A stretch of DNA of 40,325 nucleotides from assembly GCF_024305175.1 (NCBI RefSeq), contig NZ_JAMWYY010000026.1, positions 1 to 40,325 on the forward strand. The letters run 5' to 3'. The notes under the pieces are model-generated. The model did not search any database and had not been told where the DNA came from. It was given only the letters and a program-made list of their open reading frames with translations. This document shows, piece by piece, positions 1 through 7,130 of the stretch (positions within the stretch are counted from its first letter, which is position 1; each line of letters starts with the position of its first letter). The translations under genes were made by a program, and so were the position numbers. The DNA comes from Flavobacterium sp. GTDB taxonomy: Bacteria; Bacteroidota; Bacteroidia; Flavobacteriales; Flavobacteriaceae.

Positions 1-26
1 ACTACAATTTTTTAGCCTAAAATCTG

Positions 27-59
27 TTTTGGGTGATTGAATAAGTAATTGTATTTTTG
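27..59 (+). promoter_or_regulatory. Candidate promoter of the OmpH-like gene
   Basis: A TATTTTTG at 52-59 matches the Bacteroidota -7 consensus TAnnTTTG, and a TTTTG at 27-31 sits 20 bases upstream, where the -33 TTG element is expected. The start codon follows about 30 bases later. Confidence 0.55.
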
Positions 60-89
60 ACAAAATTTTTTAACACATAAAATCGGAAA

Positions 90-680
90 ATGAAAAAATC
101 ACTTTTAATACTTGGTCTTGCCATTACACTTTTTTCGTGCAATAAGGAGCAGGTAGCTTCGGGCGGAATGAAAACGGCTTACATTGATACCGTAAAATTA
201 ATGGAGGAGTATGAGGAGCTCAAAGACCTTGAATCTAAAGGTAAGGTAAAATCGGATGAGATGGCCCGCGAACTGGAAGGCGAAGCACAAAAGCTAAGGC
301 TTGATGCTGCAAGCTTTCAAAACGAGGCACAATCTAAAGGCAGGCAATGGGCAGAGCTTAAAATGCAGGAACTGCAAAAAAGGGAGCGTGAGCTTGGCAT
401 TAAGCAGGAAACCATGATGAGGCAGCTTCAGGATGAATTTGGTGTTAAAAGGGATACCATTATCGCCCAAATGAAAAAGCACATTAAAGAATATGGCAAG
501 AAAGAAGGTTACGATTATATATACGGAACCGGAGATGCTGCCAGCGTTTTATATGCTAAAGAACAATATGACATTACGGCTGATATACTAAAGCAACTTA
601 ACGAAAAGTACAAAGGTGATGCTGATACAACAGAGGAACCTGCTGAAAAAGAAAATGATACTACCGCAACAGCGAAATAG
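90..680 (+). CDS. OmpH/Skp-like periplasmic lipoprotein
   Basis: Likely a Skp/OmpH-family chaperone-like protein that acts in the periplasm on outer-membrane protein precursors. The N-terminus is a lipoprotein signal with lipobox LFSC (Cys17), so the protein is expected to be membrane anchored rather than soluble as in E. coli Skp. After a short beta segment (TAYIDTVKLMEEYEEL, typical of the family start) there is a long, charged coiled-coil region from about residue 45 to 130, then a conserved-looking tail with GYDYIYG, characteristic of Bacteroidota OmpH proteins. The last 25 residues are acidic and Thr-rich, with no predicted fold. It has its own promoter and a terminator directly after the stop, so it appears monocistronic. 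Family assignment is from motif and layout only; exact client proteins cannot be inferred. Confidence 0.82.
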   Translation: MKKSLLILGLAITLFSCNKEQVASGGMKTAYIDTVKLMEEYEELKDLESKGKVKSDEMARELEGEAQKLRLDAASFQNEAQSKGRQWAELKMQELQKRERELGIKQETMMRQLQDEFGVKRDTIIAQMKKHIKEYGKKEGYDYIYGTGDAASVLYAKEQYDITADILKQLNEKYKGDADTTEEPAEKENDTTATAK

Positions 681-687
681 TCAACAT

Positions 688-717
688 AAAAAAGCTCCCG
701 GATTCGGGAGCTTTTTT
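688..717. terminator. Bidirectional terminator
   Basis: GCTCCCG (694-700), loop GATT, CGGGAGC (705-711), flanked by A6 on the left and T6 on the right. It therefore works for the plus-strand OmpH-like gene and for the minus-strand holB-DoxX operon, whose last stop codon (716-718) overlaps it. Confidence 0.9.
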
Positions 718-1087
718 ATTTAGATTTTACAGATTTTATAAATGCATTTATCTGATACGTTACTTCCCAGCAAAGAACTATTACAATACCGTTGATTAAT
801 ATTGCGGTTATGATACCGTAAGGGTCATTACCCGGAAACAGGGAATGGTCTGCCATTAAAAGTGCGGAAATGATGCTTATAACCGGTATAACTGCCGATA
901 CCAAAACAACGGGCAAAATCTTTAATTTAAGCGCATAAAATCCGAAAACAATGTTGCATGCAAGCAGCAGGATATAAAGCCCGCCAAAAGGGTCTATATC
1001 AATTTCTGCCTTTATGTATAATACTGTGAGCAGGTAAATTACCGCAAGGAACAGTATATAGCGTAAAATTCTCTTCGTAAATGTCAT
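716..1087 (-). CDS. Small integral membrane protein, unknown function
   Basis: I do not recognise a named family. The 123-residue product is almost entirely hydrophobic with about four predicted membrane-spanning segments (near residues 10-27, 34-52, 55-78 and 90-107) and a basic C-terminus (IKSVKSK). The start lies one base beyond the stop of the upstream DoxX gene, so the two are translationally close and transcribed together with holB. The stop overlaps the shared terminator. It is probably a minor inner-membrane protein; adjacency to a DoxX protein is the only functional hint. Confidence 0.7.
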   Translation of the reverse strand: MTFTKRILRYILFLAVIYLLTVLYIKAEIDIDPFGGLYILLLACNIVFGFYALKLKILPVVLVSAVIPVISIISALLMADHSLFPGNDPYGIITAILINGIVIVLCWEVTYQINAFIKSVKSK

Positions 1088-1088
1088 T

Positions 1089-1469
1089 TTACAGCCAGCT
1101 TACCAGCAAAAGCGCAGGGATAAAATAAATGGCTATTGTGCGGGCACCGTCATAATCTTTAGCAAGACGTTGTCCTAACAACAAAAATAACAGGGTAATA
1201 CAGGATAGGCATCCTGAAATGAAAGCGAACTGAGTACCCTCATTTACCAGTATTTCTATAATACCGATAACGGCAAAAGCACCTGAAAGCATTTCTAAAA
1301 CCAGAATTACAAATAGTGCCTGCGGCACCTGGTTCTTTAAAATGGTGGCAGCAAAATGCCCCTTAAGCCAGCCTACATTACCTTTCCAGTCGGTTACCTT
1401 GTCATAGCCCGATTGTATAAATGTTACTGCAAGGAAAAGCAAAACCAAAATAATTGCGGGTGTCATCAT
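1089..1469 (-). CDS. DoxX-family membrane protein
   Basis: A 126-residue protein with four hydrophobic segments and the DoxX-like pattern of an early 'QSGYDKVTDWKGNVGWLKGHF' loop (family hallmark: F..SG..K..d......f), then IIEILVNEG and a final hydrophobic helix. DoxX-type proteins are inner-membrane proteins linked in some organisms to quinone or sulfur redox chemistry, but most bacterial members have no tested role. It starts with tandem ATG codons five bases after the holB stop, so it is the second gene of a holB operon. Function here should be read as unknown beyond the family. Confidence 0.75.
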   Translation of the reverse strand: MMTPAIILVLLFLAVTFIQSGYDKVTDWKGNVGWLKGHFAATILKNQVPQALFVILVLEMLSGAFAVIGIIEILVNEGTQFAFISGCLSCITLLFLLLGQRLAKDYDGARTIAIYFIPALLLVSWL

Positions 1470-1474
1470 GGTAT

Positions 1475-2623
1475 TTATTTTTTATGGATTAATCGTGTCA
1501 GTTTTATAGATAGGTCGGTTAATATAATCTTTGCATTACCGTTACGCTCAATATGATACGTAGCGTCTGATAGCTCCTTAAAAATGTCGTTGATATTGTT
1601 GCCGTTTACAAACGGAGCAAATTTTTCCAGTTTAAAATTATCGGTAGCAGGCTCCATATACACCAGTTCTTTAGCCTGATAATTAAGCAATAAAGCTTGG
1701 CGGAACATATTGATACAGTAATCTAAAAACTGCTTTTGCGCTTCGCGGCCTATACCGGCAATCTGCTCACTCCAGGCAATTAAGTCCTGTATGGCAGCTG
1801 CATTGCCCTTAGCGCGAAAAGCGGCGCGAACCCATAGCACAAACCATTCTTCAAACGGGTAGTCGTCGCCTTTTTTGTGCAGCAGGTGTAGTGCTTTATT
1901 ATAGTTACCCTGCGCCTGGTGGGCTATTTTTTGCGCTGTGGCGGCATCTGTTTTTTCACGTGAAACAAGCGCTTCGGCTATGGCTTGTTCGCTAAGCCTG
2001 CCAAAATGAAGCACCTGGCAGCGCGAATATATGGTTTGCAGTATATCGTCTTCTTCCTCTGTTATAAGCAGGAAAACCGTTTTTTGCGGCGGCTCTTCCA
2101 GCAGCTTCAAAAGCTTGTTTGCAGAGGCTGTGTTCATTTTGTCGGCCATCCATATAATCATTACTTTGTAACCGCCTTCATAAGCCTTTAAAGACAACGA
2201 TTTCATGATCTCCTGCGCTTCGTCAACCCCTATCTGTCCCTGCTTGTTGGCAATATCTATTTTACGGTACCAGTCAAACAGGCTGCCATATGGGTTTTCG
2301 GTAATGAATTCGCGCCAATATTTTAAAAAATTGGCGCTAACAGGGTGACTTTTAACCTCGCTGTTAGCCGCTACAGGATATACAAAATGAAGGTCGGGGT
2401 GCGAAAAGTTCTCAAACTTAAGGTTGCAGGCAGCATTGCCGTTACTGTTCTCGCCGTTGGCATTACCGCATAAAATGTATTGCGCATAGGCTATTGCCAT
2501 AGCCAGTGTGCCGCTGCCTTCGGGTCCTGCAAACAGCTGTGCATGAGGTATCCTGCCCCTGTCGGCACTGGTGGTAAGGTGGCTTTTTATATGTTCCTGC
2601 CCTATAATGTTAGAGAATAGCAT
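1475..2623 (-). CDS. holB: DNA polymerase III subunit delta'
   Basis: Clamp-loader subunit delta', an AAA+ family protein that with gamma/tau and delta loads the beta sliding clamp. Visible signs are the N-terminal NIIGQEHIKSHL box, a P-loop-like GPEGSGTLA whose Lys/Ser-Thr pair is degenerate (as expected in delta', which does not hydrolyse ATP), a conserved KVMIIWMADKMNTASANKLLKLLEEPP stretch of the sensor region, and the SRC motif (SRCQVLHF) that supplies the arginine finger. The predicted length from ATG at 2623 is 382 residues. An in-frame TTG six codons upstream is rejected, because a TATATTTG -7 box (2628-2635) lies between it and the ATG. It heads a three-gene operon with DoxX and a membrane protein. 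Confidence 0.9.
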   Translation of the reverse strand: MLFSNIIGQEHIKSHLTTSADRGRIPHAQLFAGPEGSGTLAMAIAYAQYILCGNANGENSNGNAACNLKFENFSHPDLHFVYPVAANSEVKSHPVSANFLKYWREFITENPYGSLFDWYRKIDIANKQGQIGVDEAQEIMKSLSLKAYEGGYKVMIIWMADKMNTASANKLLKLLEEPPQKTVFLLITEEEDDILQTIYSRCQVLHFGRLSEQAIAEALVSREKTDAATAQKIAHQAQGNYNKALHLLHKKGDDYPFEEWFVLWVRAAFRAKGNAAAIQDLIAWSEQIAGIGREAQKQFLDYCINMFRQALLLNYQAKELVYMEPATDNFKLEKFAPFVNGNNINDIFKELSDATYHIERNGNAKIILTDLSIKLTRLIHKK

Positions 2624-2627
2624 AAGG

Positions 2628-2635
2628 CAAATATA
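2628..2635 (-). promoter_or_regulatory. -7 box of holB operon
   Basis: TATATTTG on the minus strand, four bases before the chosen ATG of holB. The transcript would have a very short leader or none. This site decides the start codon. Confidence 0.55.
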
Positions 2636-2653
2636 AAGCAATTTGGCAGAATC

Positions 2654-2851
2654 TTATTTTTTACCTGCTTTCTTTGGGAAGCGCATATAAAAGTACACCA
2701 AACTAAACCCAAAGGCAAGGCTTATAAGGATTTTTAGGTAGAACTTGTAAGAGGTAAAATCGGCAGTAAAACCATCAAAGCAACAATACTGAACGGCAAA
2801 GAAAATGATGCTGTTCAGTAACGCAAGCTTTAAACGTAAAGAATTATCCAT
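2654..2851 (-). CDS. Small two-helix membrane protein, unknown
   Basis: A 65-residue protein with two hydrophobic segments (about residues 8-26 and 38-56) separated by a short loop containing CCFDGFTADFTSYK, and a basic tail PKKAGKK. No named family is recognised. It looks real because it has a start codon eight bases downstream of a TATTTTTG -7 box, fills the gap between holB and the divergent peptidase with no overlap, and has a normal codon pattern. It is transcribed in the same direction as holB, but holB has its own -7 box, so they may be separate units. Confidence 0.65.
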   Translation of the reverse strand: MDNSLRLKLALLNSIIFFAVQYCCFDGFTADFTSYKFYLKILISLAFGFSLVYFYMRFPKKAGKK

Positions 2852-2855
2852 AAAG

Positions 2856-2863
2856 CAAAAATA
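2856..2863 (-). promoter_or_regulatory. -7 box of small membrane protein gene
   Basis: TATTTTTG on the minus strand, matching TAnnTTTG and ending four bases before the ATG at 2851. Confidence 0.45.
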
Positions 2864-2916
2864 TAATCTTTAAAACTGTTTTTCAAACTTTAAAAAGTTT
2901 CTTTATTTTTAGCACC

Positions 2917-4806
2917 ATGAAGAAAATAGTTTTTATAGCGATACTATCGGCCACCGGCCTTTTTGCGCAAAATAAGGAAAATAACCCCAATCCGGGTTAC
3001 TGGCAGCAGCATGCAGATTATAAAATGGAGGTTAACATGGATGTAAAAACCTACCGCTATACCGGCACGCAGCAACTGGTGTATACCAATAATTCGCCAG
3101 ATACGCTAAGGAGGGTTTTTTACCATTTATATCCCAATGCTTTTCAGCCGGGCAGCGAAATGGATGCACGCCTTAAAACGATAGCCGACCCTGATAAACG
3201 TATGGTTAAGAGCTTTAAGAACGGCAATACTACGGTTACCGAAAGCCGCATAAGCACCCTTAAGCCTGAAGAGACAGGCTACCTTAAAATCAGTAATTTT
3301 AAGCAGGAGGGCGCAGCAGCACAAAATACGGTTGCGGGTACCGTGCTGGAAGTTACCCTTGCAAAACCGATATTACCGGGGGCTTCAACCACTTTTTCGT
3401 TAGATTTTGAAGGGCAGGTGCCTTTACAGGTGCGCCGCTCCGGCCGTAACAGTGATGAGGGTGTTGCCCTGAGCATGACGCAGTGGTACCCTAAAATGGC
3501 TGAATATGATTTTGAAGGGTGGCACGCCGACCCTTATATAGGGCGCGAGTTTCATGGTGTGTGGGGTAATTTTGATGTGAAAATCACTATAGATAAAGAC
3601 TACACAATAGGCGGCACGGGTTATCTTCAAAATAAAAATGAAATTGGCAAAGGTTATGAAGATAAAGGGGTAGAGGTTAAATACCCTAAAAAAGCCAAAA
3701 CACTTACCTGGCATTTTGTGGCACCAATGGTGCACGATTTTGCCTGGGGCGCCGATAAAGATTATGCACACGATATGGTAATGGGGCCAAACAACACAGA
3801 GCTTCATTTCTTCTATAAAAAAGATGCCAAGTATGCTGAGAACTGGAAAAAGCTACAACCAAAAACAGTAGAGCTGCTGGAGTATTTCAATACACATATC
3901 GGAACTTATCCGTATAAGCAATACTCTGTGGTTCAGGGTGGCGACGGTGGTATGGAGTATGCCATGTGTACCCTTATTACCGGAGACAGGAGCTATGGCA
4001 GCCTTGTGGGTGTAACCGCGCACGAGTTTGCTCACTCATGGTTCCAGCATTTACTGGCAACCAACGAATCGAAGCACGAGTGGATGGATGAAGGCTTTAC
4101 ATCTTACATTTCAGATCTTGCCATGGAAGCTGTATTGCCATCTAAAGAAGAAAACGTAAACCCGTTTGCAGGCGCTTATTCTAACTATTTTTATATGGTT
4201 GCCGGAGGTAAAGAACAACCGCTTACTACACACGCCGACCGTTATGACCAGAATATGCTTTATGGCATATCGGCTTACAGTAAAGGAGAGATCTTTTTAG
4301 CTCAGCTTGGCTACGTTATAGGCGAAGAAAACCTTGCAAAGACCATAAAGCGGTTTTACTCTGACTATAAATTCAGCCACCCGACACCGAACGACTTTAT
4401 CCGTACCGCAGAACGTGTTAGCGGTGCACACCTTGACTGGTATTTAACCGACTGGGCACAAACCACTAATACAATTGATTATAGCATACAATCGGTTAAA
4501 GAGGAGGGAAGCGCAACAAAAATTACCCTGCAGCGCATAGGCCGTATGCCAATGCCTATTGATATTATTGTGGCGTATGAGGATGGCACACAGGAAAGCT
4601 TTTACATCCCGCTTGAGATGATGCGTTATGAGAAGCCAAACCCATACCCAAGGCTTAACCGTACTGTTTTAAAAGACTGGAACTGGGCACATACTACCTA
4701 CGAGTTTACCATAAACAAGCCTAAAAGCGCCATAAAAGTCATGGCAATAGATGCCACAGAGCTTATGGCCGATGTGAATAAAGAGAATAATCTTTATACG
4801 CCTTAA
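2917..4806 (+). CDS. Secreted M1-family zinc metallopeptidase
   Basis: A 629-residue gluzincin aminopeptidase. It begins with a signal peptide (cleavage likely after LFAQ, residue 18). The zinc site is HEFAH at residues 369-373, with the third ligand Glu392 in WMDEGF exactly 18 residues after the second His, the M1 signature. The substrate-side motif that is GAMEN in classic members reads GGMEY (345-349 region), common in Bacteroidota members. Residues 35-300 form the beta-saddle domain and the C-terminal 120 residues carry a beta-rich tail. It likely trims peptides in the periplasm or outside the cell. It is monocistronic: upstream neighbours are divergent and a strong terminator follows. 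Not an ERAP-like cytosolic PepN, which would be longer and lack the signal peptide. Confidence 0.9.
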   Translation: MKKIVFIAILSATGLFAQNKENNPNPGYWQQHADYKMEVNMDVKTYRYTGTQQLVYTNNSPDTLRRVFYHLYPNAFQPGSEMDARLKTIADPDKRMVKSFKNGNTTVTESRISTLKPEETGYLKISNFKQEGAAAQNTVAGTVLEVTLAKPILPGASTTFSLDFEGQVPLQVRRSGRNSDEGVALSMTQWYPKMAEYDFEGWHADPYIGREFHGVWGNFDVKITIDKDYTIGGTGYLQNKNEIGKGYEDKGVEVKYPKKAKTLTWHFVAPMVHDFAWGADKDYAHDMVMGPNNTELHFFYKKDAKYAENWKKLQPKTVELLEYFNTHIGTYPYKQYSVVQGGDGGMEYAMCTLITGDRSYGSLVGVTAHEFAHSWFQHLLATNESKHEWMDEGFTSYISDLAMEAVLPSKEENVNPFAGAYSNYFYMVAGGKEQPLTTHADRYDQNMLYGISAYSKGEIFLAQLGYVIGEENLAKTIKRFYSDYKFSHPTPNDFIRTAERVSGAHLDWYLTDWAQTTNTIDYSIQSVKEEGSATKITLQRIGRMPMPIDIIVAYEDGTQESFYIPLEMMRYEKPNPYPRLNRTVLKDWNWAHTTYEFTINKPKSAIKVMAIDATELMADVNKENNLYTP

Positions 4807-4830
4807 AATTAGAAGCATATATAAAACGTA

Positions 4831-4866
4831 AAAAACCCCGGGCTGTCATGTCCCGGGGTTTTTTTT
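4831..4866 (+). terminator. Terminator of the M1 peptidase gene
   Basis: Stem AACCCCGGG / CCCGGGGTT with a nine-base loop, followed by a run of T to 4866 and preceded by a run of A. The A-run would allow it to act on the minus strand too. Confidence 0.88.
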
Positions 4867-4934
4867 GAAACAGATAAAATAGAATCAAAAACCCTGTTTC
4901 TACAAAAAAGTGTATATATAATAGGCGCTAAAAG

Positions 4935-5174
4935 TTATTCTGACTTTTTAGCTGGTACAGCCTTTTTACCTTCGGCTTTTTCATCTTTAGTGGTAGCCTC
5001 CGGCTTGGTTACTGTAGCAGCTTTCTCCTGGCCTGCCGGTTGTGCCTCTTTTTGTTGTGGCTTAACCTGTTCTGTTTTTGCTGCCGGTTTTGTTTGTTGT
5101 TGTGTTGCCGGTTGTTCCTGTGCCATTGCCATTACTCCTGTCAGCATCAGCGCGGCTATAAGTAGCTTTTTCAT
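4935..5174 (-). CDS. Small secreted low-complexity (K/E/Q/A/T) peptide
   Basis: A 79-residue product with a clean signal peptide (MKKLLIAALMLTGVMAMAQ, cleavage after AMA or MAQ) followed by 60 residues made almost only of Ala, Lys, Glu, Gln, Thr and Pro. There is no hydrophobic core, so the mature peptide should be disordered. I recognise no family. Similar short signal-peptide-plus-low-complexity genes are common in Bacteroidota and have no tested role. The gene stands alone, convergent with the M1 peptidase, and downstream of an AT-rich gap. It could be a cell-envelope spacer or a binding peptide, but nothing in the sequence decides this. Confidence 0.6.
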   Translation of the reverse strand: MKKLLIAALMLTGVMAMAQEQPATQQQTKPAAKTEQVKPQQKEAQPAGQEKAATVTKPEATTKDEKAEGKKAVPAKKSE

Positions 5175-5509
5175 AATCTTTATTTATTCGTTATTATCAT
5201 TGCATCTGCTTAGTAATTGGCAAATCAAATGCCTGTAATTCATTCTCTTATAAATTGTAACTATTACGAAATAATAACTTTTTGATATACAGTTATTTAT
5301 ATATAATTAATCCTGTTGTATTCTCTGCAAATTCCATTAAATAGCCATGTGGAAATTGTAGAAATGTGAGGTGCTTGCTGTAGAAGTAAATTAATTTTTG
5401 TCAGAATTCTTTAACAGAAGTTTGTGGTGGCTTTAATATTTTCTTTTCTATTTCGATGGTAATTTTGGGATATCAGAAAGCGATAAGGAAATAACCAATA
5501 TATAAAGTT
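5175..5509. other. 335-bp AT-rich gap between divergent genes
   Basis: No open frame, RNA gene or strong hairpin is visible. The only interpretable element is TAATTTTG at 5460-5467, a -7 match for the plus-strand gene that starts at 5510, implying a leader of about 35-40 bases. The rest is very AT-rich and may hold regulator sites for the two divergent small genes. Confidence 0.5.
5460..5467 (+). promoter_or_regulatory. -7 box for the 93-residue protein gene
   Basis: TAATTTTG fits TAnnTTTG. No convincing -33 TTG is found at the expected distance. Confidence 0.4.
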
Positions 5510-5791
5510 ATGTCAGCAAAGTCAGATTCACATACTACAACAGATCATAAAAAGATAGAGCAGTGGGTAGAAGCCCGCGATGGTAAGCCATCTGTTGTAG
5601 AGAGTACCGGCAAGAACGGTGGCGGTTTGCTGCGTATTAACTTTCCGGGTTATACAGAAGATAACCTGAACGAAATAAGCTGGTATGAATTCTTTAAAAT
5701 ATTTGATGATAACGACCTTCAGTTTCTGTATCAGGAAGGAACAAAAGACGGCGGCGAAAGCAGGTTTTTTAAATTTGTAAATAAGGATTAG
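5510..5791 (+). CDS. Conserved small acidic protein, function unknown
   Basis: A 93-residue soluble protein with a pattern I recognise from many Gram-negative and actinobacterial genomes: a DHKKIEQWVEARDGKPS opening, a glycine-rich turn (GKNGGG), then LLRINFPGY, an acidic LNEISWYEFFKIFDDNDLQFLYQ block and a SRFFKFV end. The family is widespread but has no established activity; it has sometimes been mislabelled as a glucan-branching enzyme, which its size rules out. The acidic and aromatic conservation suggests a compact protein-interaction fold. It is monocistronic with a terminator 65 bases after the stop and a long AT-rich upstream region, hinting at conditional expression. Confidence 0.78.
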   Translation: MSAKSDSHTTTDHKKIEQWVEARDGKPSVVESTGKNGGGLLRINFPGYTEDNLNEISWYEFFKIFDDNDLQFLYQEGTKDGGESRFFKFVNKD

Positions 5792-5857
5792 CCCGGGGCA
5801 GAAGCGAAGGTGAACAGATAGTGATTAATTAGTTGGATGGAAAGCCAAACCCTGGCT

Positions 5858-5893
5858 AAAAAACCGCATGGTAGCGTTACCTGCGGTTTTTTT
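5858..5893. terminator. Bidirectional terminator
   Basis: AAAAAACCGCA ... TGCGGTTTTTT, with an inner GGTA/TACC pairing around a GCGT loop. It serves the plus-strand 93-residue gene and the minus-strand repressor whose stop codon overlaps its right edge. Confidence 0.85.
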
Positions 5894-6584
5894 ATTTCAT
5901 GGCATTAATACGGATGCTTGCCTTAACCAGTGCAAGCGCCCGCACCTGTGCAAGTTCTACTTCTTTATCTTGGTGGTGTTTGTTTTCGCTTACCAGCTTT
6001 ATGCAGCGGCTGTCTTTAGCCTTTTGTATGTATTTTACAGTGATATATTCTTCTCCTGCCATATCAATACTCAGCAGGTACATCTCGCCCCAAAAAATGC
6101 CGTTTTGTATATCGTTAATTTCTTTATACATCACAATATCGCCGCTTTTAAGCAGCGGGTACATACTATCACCAGTTACATATACCGCACCGTCGCACTT
6201 GGGCAGGTGGGGTATCATAATATGGTCAACGGGGGTAAAGGCTTTGTTATCGCTAAATAGCGGCACAAGCCCCGCCACTGCCTCAAGGTCATAAAGCGGA
6301 ATCTGCTGGCTTTCTAAGGTAGTATCGGTCTTTAGCCTGTAAGTATTTATATTACTGTCCTGCCAGCCGTTATCCACAAGCATTTCGCCCTCGCCGGTAA
6401 GCAGCCATGTGGGGTTTAGGTCGGTATACAACAACAGTATTTTCTCCAGCATGTTAGAGCCTATGCTCTTACCGTCTTTAACCGCTTTACTTATACTGCC
6501 ACGGCTTGCGCCCAGGCTGTTTTCAAAGGCATAGTAGCTTATGCCTTTTGCTTCTATATATTGTCCTACACGTGCCGATACCAT
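5892..6584 (-). CDS. XRE-type repressor with S24/LexA-like protease domain
   Basis: A 230-residue transcription factor. The N-terminal 60 residues form a helix-turn-helix (YYAFENSLGASRGSISKAVKDGKSI), followed by LNPTWLLTGEGEML, typical of phage-CI-like and Bacteroidota XRE/S24 regulators. The C-terminal S24 domain has the nucleophile Ser140 in GDSMYPLLKSGDIV and the general-base Lys184 in TVKYIQ. The self-cleavage dipeptide normally Ala-Gly lies in the EAVAGLVP segment (about 101-108). It could thus be inactivated by RecA-stimulated autoproteolysis, or simply use the fold for dimerisation. It is divergent from rnpA, and a perfect TTACTA-CAA-TAGTAA palindrome lies just upstream of its start. 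No phage genes are near, so a stand-alone stress regulator is more likely than a prophage remnant. Confidence 0.88.
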   Translation of the reverse strand: MVSARVGQYIEAKGISYYAFENSLGASRGSISKAVKDGKSIGSNMLEKILLLYTDLNPTWLLTGEGEMLVDNGWQDSNINTYRLKTDTTLESQQIPLYDLEAVAGLVPLFSDNKAFTPVDHIMIPHLPKCDGAVYVTGDSMYPLLKSGDIVMYKEINDIQNGIFWGEMYLLSIDMAGEEYITVKYIQKAKDSRCIKLVSENKHHQDKEVELAQVRALALVKASIRINAMK

Positions 6585-6599
6585 AATAATTCAAAAATT

Positions 6600-6614
6600 T
6601 TACTACAATAGTAA
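6600..6614. promoter_or_regulatory. Candidate operator palindrome (repressor / rnpA divergent region)
   Basis: A perfect inverted repeat TTACTA, spacer CAA, TAGTAA. It is centred 23 bases before the repressor start codon, on the repressor's promoter side of the 93-bp divergent region. Its place and size fit an XRE-dimer operator used for autoregulation. Confidence 0.5.
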
Positions 6615-6663
6615 GAAAATATTCTGACACAGGTGCAATAATAAATAACATTTTTAAATAATG

Positions 6664-6671
6664 TACCTTTG
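6664..6671 (+). promoter_or_regulatory. -7 box of rnpA
   Basis: TACCTTTG matches TAnnTTTG and ends six bases before the ATG at 6678. An in-frame TTG inside this box is therefore not the start codon. Confidence 0.55.
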
Positions 6672-6677
6672 CGCGTG

Positions 6678-7061
6678 ATGGAACAACGCCAATATACATA
6701 CCCGAAAAGCGAAAAACTGAAGAGCCGCAACATTATAGAAAAGATGTTTGCAGAGGGTAAAACGGTTTCTAAATATCCGCTCAGGCTGGTATATATTCCA
6801 TTGCAGGATGATACCGAAGGTATTTTAAAAATGGGTGTATCGGTTTCCAAGCGCAATTTTAAAAGGGCTGTTGACCGTAATTACTACAAACGCCTGCTAA
6901 GGGAGGCTTACAGGCTTAACAAACATATCATAACCGAAAAACTGCAACAGCCCACAGCCTTTATGTTTTTTTACCAGACCAAAGACAGGCTTTCGTTTAC
7001 CGAGGTTAATGAAAAGGCAATACAGCTTTTTGAAAAATTCCTGAAACAGGAGGGGCTTTAA
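6678..7061 (+). CDS. rnpA: Ribonuclease P protein component
   Basis: Protein subunit of RNase P, which binds the 5' leader of precursor tRNA and assists the catalytic RNA. The 127-residue, basic product has the early family block (YPKSEKLKSRNIIEKMFAEGK), the central MGVSVSKRNFKRAVDRNYYKRLLREAYR, which contains the RNR-type RNA-binding helix, and a C-terminal hydrophobic FMFFYQ strand with a final helix. The start is set at ATG 6678 because a TACCTTTG -7 box ends six bases earlier; a longer reading from a TTG lies inside that promoter. It is followed by a DUF4349 lipoprotein and an S41 protease on the same strand, a common flavobacterial order. rpmH is not adjacent here. Confidence 0.93.
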   Translation: MEQRQYTYPKSEKLKSRNIIEKMFAEGKTVSKYPLRLVYIPLQDDTEGILKMGVSVSKRNFKRAVDRNYYKRLLREAYRLNKHIITEKLQQPTAFMFFYQTKDRLSFTEVNEKAIQLFEKFLKQEGL

Positions 7062-7130
7062 TTGGCTATTTTCTAAATGGTTGTACTATACCGCACAGTT
7101 TTGCCGTTATAGCTGCAAAACCACCTTATT

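Noticed and set aside
5899..6294. Plus-strand open frames of about 130 codons over the S24 repressor gene
   Set aside because: They mirror the real minus-strand gene, lack a promoter or ribosome context, and encode improbable Ser/Ile-rich proteins.
5892..6584. Prophage remnant
   Set aside because: The S24-type repressor has no phage genes around it, and both neighbours are ordinary chromosomal genes.
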